Source of the DNA: Saccharothrix longispora
GTDB taxonomy: Bacteria; Actinomycetota; Actinomycetes; Mycobacteriales; Pseudonocardiaceae
Reading direction: 5' to 3'
DNA length: 64,000 nucleotides
Assembly: GCF_030852425.1 (NCBI RefSeq)
Contig: NZ_NSDM01000015.1
Coordinates: 1-64,000, forward strand
Shown in pieces: positions 8,725-17,641 of the stretch (position 1 is the first letter of the stretch; the number at the start of each line of letters is the position of its first letter). The notes under the pieces are model-generated. The model had not been told where the DNA came from. It made no database searches and was given only the letters and a program-made list of their open reading frames with translations. The position numbers were made by a program, and so were the translations under genes.

Positions 8725-9792
8725 TTAGGCCATCGCCTCGTCGACGCGGCGGAACCAGTCGCGCACGCCCCCGAGCTGCTCCTCCAGCCAGGTGGCGACG
8801 TCGGCGGCCAGGTCGAGGGCGCGCGGCGATCGCACGTGGGCGGCGACGTGCCCCACGAGGGACCGGACGCGCCGCACCGGCGGCGGGTGGGTGCCCGCGA
8901 ACGGGACGGCCAGCCCCAGTTCGCCCGCCAGCCGGTCGGTGACCTCGTGCAGGAACAGCACCAGCAGCACGGCGGCGACCAGGCACGGCTCGTGCACGTC
9001 CAGCTCGCGCGGGGCGAGGTCGTCGAGGGTGTGCAGCAGCATCGTGGCGGCCAGCCGGTCCGCCTCGTGCTCGCGGGACCACCCCACCTCCTGGGCGTCG
9101 AGGGCGCCCACGGGCGTGTCCGGGTCGGTGCGGCGGCGCGCGTGCACCAGGTGGCCGGCCAGGACGTGCGCCACCTCGTGTGCCAGCAGGAACTGGGTGG
9201 CGCGGCGCGACATCAGCCCGACCAGCGCCAGGCGTTGGCCGGACAGGCCGGGCAGCCGGCGCGCCTCGACCGCGCCGTTGCCGTACAGGTAGGCGTTGAC
9301 GGCCTCGGCGAGGGCGTAGGAGGTCTGGGAGGCGGTCAGCAGCGGCGGGGTGCCGTAGTGCGGCAGCGCCCCCGTCATGATCTTGAGCACACCGCCCAGG
9401 AGGTCCAGGGCGGCGGTGTCGACCAGCACGAGGACGCCCCGACCCGGCACGGGAACGCTCAGCCCGTCCAGCGTGCCGGTGGGGAACACCCCGGCCAGCA
9501 CCGGCGTGGTGGGCCGCAGGCCGGCGGCGCGGGCGAGGTGCAGCACCTCGGGTTGCAGGGCGTCGAGGGTGCGCTGCTGGTCGCGCAGGTGCGCGGGCCG
9601 GTAGGCGGCGGGGCGCACGCGGACGTCGACGAGCCGCGCCAGGCGGCGGGTCAGCGGGTCGGAGGCCACCTGGGTCCAGGTGCGGTAGCCCTCGGTGTGC
9701 TCGTCCGCCGCGCCCGGTGCGTCGAGGTGGTCCACCACGCGCCGGGCGCGCAGCAGTGCGACGTGCCGGGCGCGCAACTCCTCGACGGTCAT
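8725..9792 (-). CDS. M48-like zinc metallopeptidase-domain protein
   Basis: The 355-residue protein has the zinc motif HEVAH (in LLAHEVAHVLAGH) near residue 205 and a downstream SREHEADRLAA segment supplying the third ligand, the arrangement of gluzincin M48/M56-type peptidases. One hydrophobic stretch (LVAAVLLVLFLHEV) follows, but there is no N-terminal signal. A histidine close to it in THPPPVRRV is also M48-like. ATG at 9792 is preceded by GGAGGAG with good spacing. Its function is probably turnover of membrane or cytosolic proteins; partners are not evident from its neighbours. Confidence 0.8.
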   Translation of the reverse strand: MTVEELRARHVALLRARRVVDHLDAPGAADEHTEGYRTWTQVASDPLTRRLARLVDVRVRPAAYRPAHLRDQQRTLDALQPEVLHLARAAGLRPTTPVLAGVFPTGTLDGLSVPVPGRGVLVLVDTAALDLLGGVLKIMTGALPHYGTPPLLTASQTSYALAEAVNAYLYGNGAVEARRLPGLSGQRLALVGLMSRRATQFLLAHEVAHVLAGHLVHARRRTDPDTPVGALDAQEVGWSREHEADRLAATMLLHTLDDLAPRELDVHEPCLVAAVLLVLFLHEVTDRLAGELGLAVPFAGTHPPPVRRVRSLVGHVAAHVRSPRALDLAADVATWLEEQLGGVRDWFRRVDEAMA

Positions 9793-9969
9793 CCGACTCC
9801 TCCCGTGTCACCGGGGATGATCGTCGCGGTGCCCCCGCGGGTACGGGCGGGGGCCGACTATCACCTTCGCGGACCAACGACAACACCCGCCCCCTGCGTG
9901 ACGATGGCTGTTCGGTGATGGATGCTGGGAGGGCAGTGAGCGAACGGGTTACGCGTAGGAGGTCCGACG

Positions 9970-10947
9970 TTGCGCCGATTGGCCGCGGCAGTGCTCACCG
10001 GAGCCCTGGTGGTGTCCGGTTGTGCGACCGAGGAGAACCCGGCCGATCCGTTGCAGGTGGCCGCGACGCTGGAACCCGCCCGTCCCGCCGTCTCCCCCGC
10101 CCAGTCCGCGACCCCCGAGGGCGTCGTGCTGCCGGCGGGGCCCGCGACGTCGGTGGCGGTGGCCGGCGGGCGGGTCGCGGTCGCGGTGGCCGAGCCGCCG
10201 TCGGTGCTGCTCTTCCCGTCGTCCCTGGCCGGACCGGTGACCGCGGCGCTGCCCGGGCCGGCGGAGCGACTGGTGGCGGTGGGCGACGCGGTCGAGGCGA
10301 CCGTCCCGTCGGCGGGGGTCGTGGTGACCGTGGCCCCGGACGGGACGTCGTCGTCGCGGTCGGTGTCGGGCGGGCCGGTGGACGTGGCGCGGCTGGGCGA
10401 CCTGGTGCTGGTGGCCCAGCGCGACGCCAGGCAGGTGTCGGTGCTGGGCGGGTCGGGCGGCGAGCACGTGGTGCGCGGCATCTCCAGCCCGGACCGGCTG
10501 GTGGTGGCGGGTGACGCGGCCGTGGTGCTGGACCGGCCGCGCAGCGCGGTGTTCGACCTCGACACGACCTCGGAGACCCCCGGCGCGGGGCTGCGGGCGG
10601 GCGACGGCGCGACGAACGCGGTGGCCGACCGGTTCGGCCGGGTGTTCGTGGTGGACACGCGGGGCGGCGAGCTGATGTCGTTCTCCACCTCGCCGTTGAT
10701 CATGCGGTTGCGCTACCCCCTGCCGGGCGCGCCGTACGGGATGGCCTACGACGCCGATCGGGACCTGCTGTGGGTGACGCTCACCGAGCGCAACGAGGTC
10801 GTGGCCTTCGACGTCTCGGGGGCCGATCCGGTGGAGCGCCACCGGTACGCCGCGGTCCGGCAGCCGGACTCGGTGGCGGTTGATCCAGGCAGCGGGCGCG
10901 TGTTCGTCGCGTCCGGGGACGGCCAAGGGATGCAGGTGATCGGGTGA
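9970..10947 (+). CDS. Lipoprotein with beta-propeller-like repeats
   Basis: The 325-residue protein begins LRRLAAAVLTGALVVSGC, a lipoprotein signal peptide with lipobox VSGC, so it should be anchored outside the membrane. The mature part shows repeats resembling YncE/SMP-30-like propeller blades (YGMAYDADRDLLWVTLTERNEVVAFD, PDSVAVDPGSGRVFVASGDGQG). TTG at 9970 is the start, with AGGAGG at 9957-9962. Its ATGA stop/start overlap with the following DUF5703 gene indicates co-expression. A ligand or partner cannot be named. Confidence 0.85.
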   Translation: MRRLAAAVLTGALVVSGCATEENPADPLQVAATLEPARPAVSPAQSATPEGVVLPAGPATSVAVAGGRVAVAVAEPPSVLLFPSSLAGPVTAALPGPAERLVAVGDAVEATVPSAGVVVTVAPDGTSSSRSVSGGPVDVARLGDLVLVAQRDARQVSVLGGSGGEHVVRGISSPDRLVVAGDAAVVLDRPRSAVFDLDTTSETPGAGLRAGDGATNAVADRFGRVFVVDTRGGELMSFSTSPLIMRLRYPLPGAPYGMAYDADRDLLWVTLTERNEVVAFDVSGADPVERHRYAAVRQPDSVAVDPGSGRVFVASGDGQGMQVIG

Positions 10948-11159
10948 TGGACGAAGCGGTGGTCGACGGGGACTGGGAGTACCGGCCGCTGCGGCTGCCG
11001 GCCGGGGTCTCGCGTCGCACGGCGACGACGCAGCTGACGATCCACGCGGAGTTCGCGGGCTGGGAGCTGTCGCGGACCCTGCTGTTCGGCGACGGTTCCC
11101 GCAAGGTCTGGCTGCGGCGCAGGCGGACCGCCGCGGTGGTGCCCGGGTTGATCACCTAG
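10944..11159 (+). CDS. DUF5703-type small protein
   Basis: This 71-residue protein contains WEYRPLRLPAGVSRRTATTQL, IHAEFAGWELSR and a basic tail RKVWLRRRR, matching the small actinobacterial DUF5703 family. ATG at 10944 overlaps the stop of the lipoprotein gene; a second ATG follows immediately. The pairing with a propeller-type secreted protein appears to be a standing arrangement in actinomycetes. No enzymatic motif is seen. Confidence 0.8.
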   Translation: MMDEAVVDGDWEYRPLRLPAGVSRRTATTQLTIHAEFAGWELSRTLLFGDGSRKVWLRRRRTAAVVPGLIT

Positions 11160-11178
11160 GGCCCCGGTCGTCCGGGCG

Positions 11179-11200
11179 CCGGGCCCGGTCACCGGCCCGG
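11179..11200. terminator. Hairpin between convergent DUF5703 and TetR genes
   Basis: CCGGGCC (11179-11185) pairs with GGCCCGG (11194-11200), giving a 7-bp stem and 8-nt loop that overlaps the end of the TetR gene. It probably serves both directions. Confidence 0.5.
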
Positions 11201-12487
11201 TGGCGCGTCCGGCGCGGCGCGGGCGAGCAGGCCGTGCAGGGCGAGGGCCTCGACGGCGTCGACGTGCTCGGCGGCGGTGCCGTCGCGGTGGGTCAGGCAG
11301 TGCAGCAGGGTGCTGTGGGTGAGCGTCCGGGCCAGGGTCGCGGGGTCGTGGTCGGCGCCGAAGTCGCCGCGGGCGCGGCCCGCCTCGATGACGGGGACGA
11401 GCATGCCCGCCAGGTCGATCTCGCGGCTGATCCCGTCGGTGGTGTCGTCGGTGGCGGTGTCGTGGACGACGGCCATCACCAGGGCCTCGGCGAACTCGCG
11501 GTTGCCCAGGGTGAAGGCGGCGAGGCGTTCGAGGTGGCGGCGCAGCAGGTGGCGCGGCGCGACGCCCAGGGCCAGGTCGTCGTCGAGCAGCGAGCGCAGC
11601 TCTCCGCAGCCGGGGCGCAGGGCGCCCACGACGATGGACGCCTTCACCGGGAACAGCTGCCTCAGCACGGTGAGCGGGACGCCCGCGCGGGCGGCGATGT
11701 GGTCGGGCGTGGTGGCGTAGTAGCCGCGGGCCGCGAACTCGTGGCGGGCGGCGGCGATGACGGCGTTGCGGGGGTTGTCGGGCAGGCCGTCGAGGCGGTC
11801 GACGCGGTAGGCGCGCACGACCTCGTCCGCCAGGGGCGCGATGGCGTCGTCCACGTGGCCATGGCCCTGTTCGGGGTCGAGCAGGGCGCCGACGAGGGCG
11901 ACGACGGTGTCGCCGAGCAGGGTGTCGGGCACGGCGTCGGGATCGGCGAGGTGGCGCAGGAACAGCCCTTCGACGAGGGCGGTGAGCACGACGGCGAGCT
12001 GTTCGGGGGTGAACGGGGCGCGCAGCGACGCGCTCCAGCGGGCGAGCATGGACCGGTAGACCCGCACGCCGGCCTGGTCGTAGGCGGCGTAGGTCTGGCG
12101 CAGCCGCCGCAGGGCGCCCTGGTGGCCGCGGCCCAGGACGACGGTGGCCAGCTGCATGAGGGTGGCGGGGTCGGCGCGCAGCAGCTCGTAGTTCCACGTG
12201 GACACCGTGCGCAGCAGGCGCCTCGGGTCGCCCTTGGTCTCGGCGAGGGCCTGCTCGACGACGTCGACCACCGTCCCCGCCCGGGGTGCGGGTGGGCGGT
12301 TGAACCGCACCAGCAGCTCCTCGACGTAGCGGCCCTTGTCGCCGAAGGTCGCGAAGAACGTCTTCTCGCTGACCTCGGCGCGGGCGGCGATCTCGGCGAC
12401 GTTGAGGCCCCGGTTGAGGACCTTGAAACCGTCCTCGAACAGCAGTGCCTGCCCCGCGTCGAGCAGCCGTTCGCGTACCGGAACCAC
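11189..12487 (-). CDS. Tandem-domain TetR-family regulator
   Basis: This 432-residue protein carries two complete TetR-type DNA-binding units. The first is RERLLDAGQALLFEDG with the recognition part VAEIAARAEVSEKTFFATFGDK near residues 5-55. The second is RNAVIAAARHEFAARGYY with DHIAARAGVPLTVLRQLF near residues 225-275. Each is followed by a helical ligand-binding-like region. A normal TetR protein is about 200 residues, so this looks like a fused dimer that could bind DNA as a pseudo-dimer or tetramer. The start is GTG at 12487 after GGGGGAG. Two short palindromes lie upstream at 12556-12596 and suggest autoregulation. Confidence 0.88.
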   Translation of the reverse strand: MVPVRERLLDAGQALLFEDGFKVLNRGLNVAEIAARAEVSEKTFFATFGDKGRYVEELLVRFNRPPAPRAGTVVDVVEQALAETKGDPRRLLRTVSTWNYELLRADPATLMQLATVVLGRGHQGALRRLRQTYAAYDQAGVRVYRSMLARWSASLRAPFTPEQLAVVLTALVEGLFLRHLADPDAVPDTLLGDTVVALVGALLDPEQGHGHVDDAIAPLADEVVRAYRVDRLDGLPDNPRNAVIAAARHEFAARGYYATTPDHIAARAGVPLTVLRQLFPVKASIVVGALRPGCGELRSLLDDDLALGVAPRHLLRRHLERLAAFTLGNREFAEALVMAVVHDTATDDTTDGISREIDLAGMLVPVIEAGRARGDFGADHDPATLARTLTHSTLLHCLTHRDGTAAEHVDAVEALALHGLLARAAPDAPPGR

Positions 12488-12555
12488 GTGGGTACTCCCC
12501 CTTCGGCACGTCCCCCGGCGCGGCGCATACCCGCCGTGGGCGATCACGGTATTGC

Positions 12556-12596
12556 ACACTCACCCGTGGGGGGAGTGTTCGCTCACCTCGGTGAGC
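12556..12596 (-). promoter_or_regulatory. Candidate operators for the tandem TetR gene
   Basis: ACACTC (12556-12561) and GAGTGT (12573-12578) form an inverted repeat. Next to it GCTCACC (12581-12587) and GGTGAGC (12590-12596) form a perfect 7-bp inverted repeat with a 2-nt centre. Both lie 70-110 bases upstream of the GTG start, where a promoter is expected. Confidence 0.45.
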
Positions 12597-12880
12597 CGTG
12601 TCGCCCCGGGGTCTCCGTTGACCCCTCACCGGTGCGGGGGCAAGACTCCCGGCATCGCGTGGTGCGGGGTCGCCGGGGAGGGCCGAACGCACCGCGGCGC
12701 GCGGGGGAGGCGCGTTCCCCCGCACCGGGTGAGCGCTCCACCCCGTGCGGTCACGGGGTGCGCGACGGGGCGGCCGTCGGCTCGGAACCTCGGCCGGTCC
12801 CCGCACCCCGCCCGCCCGCACGGCGACCGCGGCAACCCCCAGTGCCGCCGGAGCCGCGCGGGCGGGCTCCCGCCGCAGGT

Positions 12881-12922
12881 CGACGCCACCACAGATGTGG
12901 TACCACAGGTGTGGTGGCGTCG
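12881..12922. repeat. 42-bp near-perfect palindrome
   Basis: The arm at 12881-12900 (CGACGCCACCACAGATGTGG) and the reverse complement of 12903-12922 differ at only two positions, with TA at the centre. Pairing continues outward to about 12871 and 12930 with a 2-nt bulge. It is far longer than the terminators in this window and far from both flanking genes. It could be an operator, a cruciform or a remnant of a mobile element; no second copy was seen. Confidence 0.7.
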
Positions 12923-12993
12923 ACGCGGCGTCGTCGCACTCCCGGCCGGGCGGACGGGCACGGCGCCCCGGTCCGGTTCTCCGGCGTCGGGGA

Positions 12994-14124
12994 TCAGTCG
13001 GGATCGGTGAACGCGGTGGCCGGGTCGCGGGTCGGGGCACCGGTGGGCCACCAGCGCCCGGCGCGGGCGCGGTACGGGTACCAGAGGCCGTCGCGGCCGT
13101 AGCGCAGCTGCCGGTCGCCGTCGGGTCCGGGCACCGTCCACCGGTTCGCGCGGACGGTGGGCGCGGGCAGCTCGGCGCGGTCCCAGGCGGTGCGGGCGCG
13201 GTTGGTCTCGGCCCGGTCGGGGGTCCAGGGGTGTTCCAGGACGTCGAGGGCGGCCGGGCCGCCCTGCTGCCAGGCGCGGACGGCGCGCGGGTCGGCGGCG
13301 AGCCGGTCGAGCACCTCGGGCAGGTCGCGCAGCGCGGGGTGGGTGGCGGCCATGCGGATGCGGTCGCGGCGTTCGTCGGCGGCCGGCGGGCGGCCGGTGG
13401 CCAGCAGGTCGCGCGCCTTGGCGGCGGCGTCGGCGACGAGCAGGCGCAGCACGGCGGGGTCGAGGCCCGGCGCGGGGTCGAACTCCGGCAGCGGGTCCGG
13501 CCCGGCGGGTGGCGGGTCGTCGGGCAGGGTGACGGGCGGCGCGGCGTAGGCGGTCGTGGCCAGGGTGCCGGTGGTGGTGGGGCGGGCTCCGGCGACGACC
13601 TCGTCGCGGTCGCGCCCGCGCAGCAGGAGCAGCACCCACGGGTCGGCGTCGAGCAGCCAGGACGCCTGGTGGCACAGGGCGGCGGCGTGGCGGCAGGGCA
13701 GTTCCCAGCCGGGACAGGTGCACTCGGGGTCGAGGTCGCCGATGCCGGGCAGCAGCGGCACGCCCGCGTCGGCGGCGGCGTCGACGAGGTCGCGCGGCAC
13801 CTCGTGGTCGAGCAGCGCGGCCAGGTGCCCGGCCTTGCCGGCGACGCGGTCGAAGAAGCGCCGCCACTCGGCGTCGGTGAGCGGGGTGAGGCGCACGGTG
13901 GTGCGGTAGGTGTCGTCGGGGTCGTGCACGACCGCGTCGAGCCGGCCGGGGCTGACGGTGATCGTGCCGACGAGCCCGGCGTGGGCGTACTTGCGGCCCT
14001 GCCGCAGCGGCGCCTGGTCCAGGGAGGTGTCCTCCAGCGCCTTGAGCCAGGCCCGACCCCACCAGCTGCGGGCGTGGCGCACGCCCTTGCCGAAGGCGGG
14101 GAAGCCCCTCACGCGCCCGCTCAC
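12994..14124 (-). CDS. SWIM zinc-finger protein partnered with the SNF2 ATPase
   Basis: The 376-residue protein starts VSGRVRGFPAFGKGVRHARSWW and carries the SWIM pattern CTCPGWELPCRHAAAL (CxC...CxH) around residue 130, a zinc-binding DNA or protein interaction module. Its GTG at 14124 overlaps the stop of the SNF2 gene (GTGA), so the proteins are co-translated. The same pairing is known in mycobacteria (HelZ, Rv2101, with its SWIM neighbour). The conserved pairing suggests a chromatin- or RNA-remodelling complex, but no activity has been assigned from sequence. Confidence 0.92.
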   Translation of the reverse strand: MSGRVRGFPAFGKGVRHARSWWGRAWLKALEDTSLDQAPLRQGRKYAHAGLVGTITVSPGRLDAVVHDPDDTYRTTVRLTPLTDAEWRRFFDRVAGKAGHLAALLDHEVPRDLVDAAADAGVPLLPGIGDLDPECTCPGWELPCRHAAALCHQASWLLDADPWVLLLLRGRDRDEVVAGARPTTTGTLATTAYAAPPVTLPDDPPPAGPDPLPEFDPAPGLDPAVLRLLVADAAAKARDLLATGRPPAADERRDRIRMAATHPALRDLPEVLDRLAADPRAVRAWQQGGPAALDVLEHPWTPDRAETNRARTAWDRAELPAPTVRANRWTVPGPDGDRQLRYGRDGLWYPYRARAGRWWPTGAPTRDPATAFTDPD

Positions 14125-16829
14125 CGGCCGCCCCCGTGGTCGGTCGCGCGCAGCTCGACGAGGTCGGCCAGCTCGGCGTCGGTGAGTTCGGTCAGCGCGG
14201 CCTCGCCGCGGGTGAGCACGGAGTCGGCGAGGTCGCGCTTGGCGCGCAGCATGGCGGCGATCCGGTCTTCGACGGTGCCCTCGGCGACGAGGCGGTGCAC
14301 CTGCACGGGCCGGGTCTGGCCGATGCGGTGGGCGCGGTCGGTGGCCTGGTCCTCCACGGCGGGGTTCCACCACCGGTCGTAGTGCACGACGTGGTCGGCG
14401 CGGGTGAGGTTGAGGCCGGTGCCGGCGGCTTTGAGGGAGAGCAGGAACACGGGCACCCCGCCGTCCTGGAAGCGGCGGACCACGTCCTCGCGGGCGGCGA
14501 CGGGCGTGCCGCCGTGCAGCAGGGCGGTGGTGGTGCCGCGGGCGGCGAGGTGGCGTTCGAGCAGCCGCGCCATGGCGACGTACTGGGTGAACACGAGCAC
14601 GGAGCCGCCCTCGGCGAGGATGGTGTCGAGCAGCTCGTCGAGCAGTTCCAGCTTGCCGGAGCGCCCGGCGAGCACCGGCGAGCCCTCCTTGAGGTACTGG
14701 GCGGGGTGGTTGCACACCTGCTTGAGGGCGGTGAGCAGGCGCACGACCCTGCCCCGGCGGGCGATGCCGGAGGAGTCGGCGATCTCCGCCATCAGCTCGC
14801 GCACGACGGCCTCGTAGAGGGCGGCCTGCTCGCGGGTGAGCGCCACGGGGTGGTCGGTCTCGGTCTTGGCGGGCAGCTCGGGCGCGATGCCGGGGTCGGT
14901 CTTGCGGCGGCGCAGCAGGAACGGCGCGACGAGGCGGCCCAGCCGGGCGGCGGTGTCGGCGTCGCGGTCGACCTCGACGGGCTTGGCCCAGCGCGCCCTG
15001 AACCGGGGCAGGGTGCCGAGCAGGCCGGGTGTGGTCCAGTCGAGCACGGCCCACAGCTCGGAGAGGGAGTTCTCCACGGGGGTGCCGGTGAGGGCGACGC
15101 GGGCGCGGGCGGGGATGCGGCGCAGGGCCTTGGCGGTGTCGGAGGCGGGGTTCTTGACGTGCTGGGCCTCGTCGGCGACGACCAGGTCCCACTCGTGCCC
15201 GGCGAGCGCGTCGGCGTCGAGCCGCATGGTGGTGTAGGTGGTCAGGACGAACCCGGTGTGGTCGGCATCGCGGACCAGGTCGCGGCCGGGGCCGTGGTAG
15301 CGGCGCACGGGCACGCCGGGCGCGAACCTCTCGACCTCGCGCTGCCAGTTGCCCAGCAGCGACGTCGGACAGACCACGAGGGTGGGGCCGCCGCCCCCGG
15401 GCCGGCCGGCGCGGTGCAGGTGCAGGGCGATGAGGGTGACGGTCTTGCCCAGGCCCATGTCGTCGGCCAGGCAACCGCCCAGGCCCAGCGACGTCATCCG
15501 GTGCAGCCAGGCCAGGCCGCGCAACTGGTAGTCGCGCAGGGTGGCGCGCAGCGCCGCGGGTTGGTCGACCCGCTCCTCGCGGGCCAGTTCGGCCTTGAGC
15601 TCGTCGAGCCGGCCGGTGGTGGCGACGGGTACCTCGACGCCGTCGACCTCGACGGTGCCGGTGAGGGCGGCGCCGAGCGCGGCGACGGCGGTGACGGGGG
15701 CGAGAACGCGTTCGCGGGCGCGGCGGGCCAGTTCGGGGTCCACCAGGGTCCAGCGGTCGCGCAGCCGCACGACGGGCCGGTGCGCCTCGGCGAGGCGGTC
15801 CAGCTCCTCGGGGGTGAGGGGGTCGTCGCCCAGGGCGAGCTGCCAGTTCACCGCGGTGAGCTGGTCGGGGCCGAAGAACCCGGGCCGGTCGCCGCGGTCG
15901 CCGCCGAGCACGACCCTGGCGGTGAGGTCGCGCACGAGGTCCTTGGGCCAGTGCACGTCGACGCCCGCGCCGGCCAGCCGCACGGCGCCGGTGGTGAGCA
16001 GCAGCTCGACGTCGCCGTCGGTGAGGTCGGTCGCGTCGGGCACGGGCCGGTCGAGCAGCGGTTCCAGGGGCGGGTAGGCGCGGGCGGCGCGGCGCAGGGC
16101 CACCGTGGCGTCGGCGCGCAGCCGCTGGTTGGCGCCCGCCCACAGCTCGGCGGCGTCCACGACGAGGGTGGGGTCGGCGAGGTTGTGGACCTGCACGACG
16201 ACGCGGAACCGCTCGTCGCCCTCGACCCGCAGGGAGAGGCGCACGCCCTGGTCGGCCCAGCCGCGCAGGTGCGGCACCCGCTGGGGTTCGGGCGAGGCGA
16301 ACGCGGGCGCCCCGGCGGCGTGCACGGCCGCCGCGCCGCGCGGCATGGTGTCGGCGACGGCGTCGAGGAAGGCCCGCAGGAGGGGCTCGGCGTCGGGCAG
16401 CTCGGCGGGGTCGCGGCCCGCCAGCGGGACGGCGCGGGCGTGCGGCGGCATGGCGTGGGCCAGGTCGCGCACGCGGGCGTGGTCTGCGGCGTCGAGCGGG
16501 GCGAGCAGCCAGGCGTCGAAGTCGCCGTCGGTGACGGCGGGCCGCACCCGGCCGCGGGCGACCAGGCCCAGGGCGAGCACGACGGCGGCGCCCCAGAACG
16601 CGGCGGCGGGGTGCGCGCGGCCGGTGCGGCGGGCCCGGCTCAGCAGTGGGATGGCCTCGGTCAGCGGTACGCGCACGGCGGGCGCGGACCGCCGCGCGCC
16701 GTCCGGGCCCGCCACGACGACCTCGGTGTCCGCCGGGAGGCCCGGCTCGCCGTCGGGGTGCGCGTAGAAGGCGATCGTGGACGTCCGCGGCGGGTCGGCG
16801 GCCTCGAAGACGGCCGCGTACCGCTCCAA
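14121..16829 (-). CDS. helZ: SNF2-family helicase/ATPase, HelZ-like
   Basis: This protein of about 902 residues has a long N-terminal region and a full SNF2 motor in the C-terminal half: YQLRGLAWLHRM, DDMGLGKT (motif I), VVADEAQHVKN (motif II, DEAQ), ALTGTPVENSLSELW (motif III), FTQYVAMARLLERHL, LKAAGTGLNLTRADHV (motif V) and DRAHRIGQTRPV (motif VI). It should translocate on duplex nucleic acid using ATP. The start is uncertain: TTG at 16829, or an in-frame CTG 12 bases upstream that is better placed after GGGGGAG. It lies in one minus-strand run PadR, SNF2, SWIM. Confidence 0.95.
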   Translation of the reverse strand: MERYAAVFEAADPPRTSTIAFYAHPDGEPGLPADTEVVVAGPDGARRSAPAVRVPLTEAIPLLSRARRTGRAHPAAAFWGAAVVLALGLVARGRVRPAVTDGDFDAWLLAPLDAADHARVRDLAHAMPPHARAVPLAGRDPAELPDAEPLLRAFLDAVADTMPRGAAAVHAAGAPAFASPEPQRVPHLRGWADQGVRLSLRVEGDERFRVVVQVHNLADPTLVVDAAELWAGANQRLRADATVALRRAARAYPPLEPLLDRPVPDATDLTDGDVELLLTTGAVRLAGAGVDVHWPKDLVRDLTARVVLGGDRGDRPGFFGPDQLTAVNWQLALGDDPLTPEELDRLAEAHRPVVRLRDRWTLVDPELARRARERVLAPVTAVAALGAALTGTVEVDGVEVPVATTGRLDELKAELAREERVDQPAALRATLRDYQLRGLAWLHRMTSLGLGGCLADDMGLGKTVTLIALHLHRAGRPGGGGPTLVVCPTSLLGNWQREVERFAPGVPVRRYHGPGRDLVRDADHTGFVLTTYTTMRLDADALAGHEWDLVVADEAQHVKNPASDTAKALRRIPARARVALTGTPVENSLSELWAVLDWTTPGLLGTLPRFRARWAKPVEVDRDADTAARLGRLVAPFLLRRRKTDPGIAPELPAKTETDHPVALTREQAALYEAVVRELMAEIADSSGIARRGRVVRLLTALKQVCNHPAQYLKEGSPVLAGRSGKLELLDELLDTILAEGGSVLVFTQYVAMARLLERHLAARGTTTALLHGGTPVAAREDVVRRFQDGGVPVFLLSLKAAGTGLNLTRADHVVHYDRWWNPAVEDQATDRAHRIGQTRPVQVHRLVAEGTVEDRIAAMLRAKRDLADSVLTRGEAALTELTDAELADLVELRATDHGGGR

Positions 16830-16867
16830 CCCGGTGTTCAGGGCTCCCCCCGGCTGTTCACGCCCGG

Positions 16868-17449
16868 CTATTCAAGTTTGAGCCTACCCCAGCTGCCGGG
16901 GTCACCGGGCGAGCCCGGCTCGCCCGCCATGGCGTACGCGCCGCCGCGCAGCCGGTCGAGCAGCCCCCTGGTCCAGTCCGCGCCGCCCGCCGCCGCGTGC
17001 TCCCACAGCCCGTGCAGCTCGGCGACGTGCGCCGGGCCGCGCCACCCCTCGGCCTGCGCGCGGGCGGCGGCGCGACGGGTCTCCAGCGCGGCCAGGCGCT
17101 GTTCGAGCAGCCCGACCGCGTCCGCGCGGGTCAGCGACGGCAGCAGCGCCAACCCGGCGGCCAGCAGGTCGGGACGCGTCTCGGGGCGGCGCAGCGCGTC
17201 GCGCAGCAGCCGCCCGTGCTCGGCGTCGCCCCGCGGCGTGATCTCGTAGTCGGTGCGGCCCGGCGGCACGGCGCGGTCGAGCAGGTGCCCGTCCTTCGTG
17301 AGCTGCTTGAGCGCGTGGTAGATCGAACCCCACTTGACGTTGGCCCACTCCCCCGCGCCCCACGACATCAGGTCGTTGCCGATCAGGTAGCCGTGGGCGC
17401 GCCCGTAGCCGCGCACCACGCCGAGCACCAGCAACCGTGTAGCCGACAT
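16868..17449 (-). CDS. PadR-family transcriptional regulator
   Basis: The 193-residue protein has the PadR winged helix at its N-terminus (MSATRLLVLGVVRGYGRAHGY, WGSIYHALKQLTKDGHLL, TDYEITPRGDAEHGRLL) and a C-terminal helical part rich in Ala, Arg and Leu of the Vir_act_alpha_C kind. ATG at 17449 fits the family start. It is the first gene of the run leading to the SNF2 and SWIM genes, 38 bases ahead of the SNF2 start, so it may control that operon. Its effector is unknown. Confidence 0.9.
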   Translation of the reverse strand: MSATRLLVLGVVRGYGRAHGYLIGNDLMSWGAGEWANVKWGSIYHALKQLTKDGHLLDRAVPPGRTDYEITPRGDAEHGRLLRDALRRPETRPDLLAAGLALLPSLTRADAVGLLEQRLAALETRRAAARAQAEGWRGPAHVAELHGLWEHAAAGGADWTRGLLDRLRGGAYAMAGEPGSPGDPGSWGRLKLE

Positions 17450-17641
17450 CGCGTCCTCGTCCAGCGGTACCCGGGCCCAGCGGCGCCCAGGGTGTTCCGG
17501 CGATCCGTTCCGGGGCACAGGGTAGATCGCGCAGGATGGGCGGATGACCCCCGCCGGGATCGACGGACGACGCCGCGCCCGGCTCGGCGGCACGCGCGTC
17601 GTGCCGCGCTTCCGCACACCCCCGGAGAAGGAGTCGACGGC

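Larger units (their letters stand above)
12488..12993. other. Intergenic region of 506 bases with palindromes
   Basis: No gene is supported here. It holds the probable TetR promoter/operator palindromes (12556-12596) and a 42-bp near-palindrome (12881-12922). The remainder is GC-rich sequence without a recognised product. Confidence 0.6.

Noticed and set aside
14136..17249. Very long antisense frames across the SNF2 gene (up to 1037 codons)
   Set aside because: GC-rich coding DNA has few stops in other frames; these frames have no motifs while the SNF2 frame has a complete motor.
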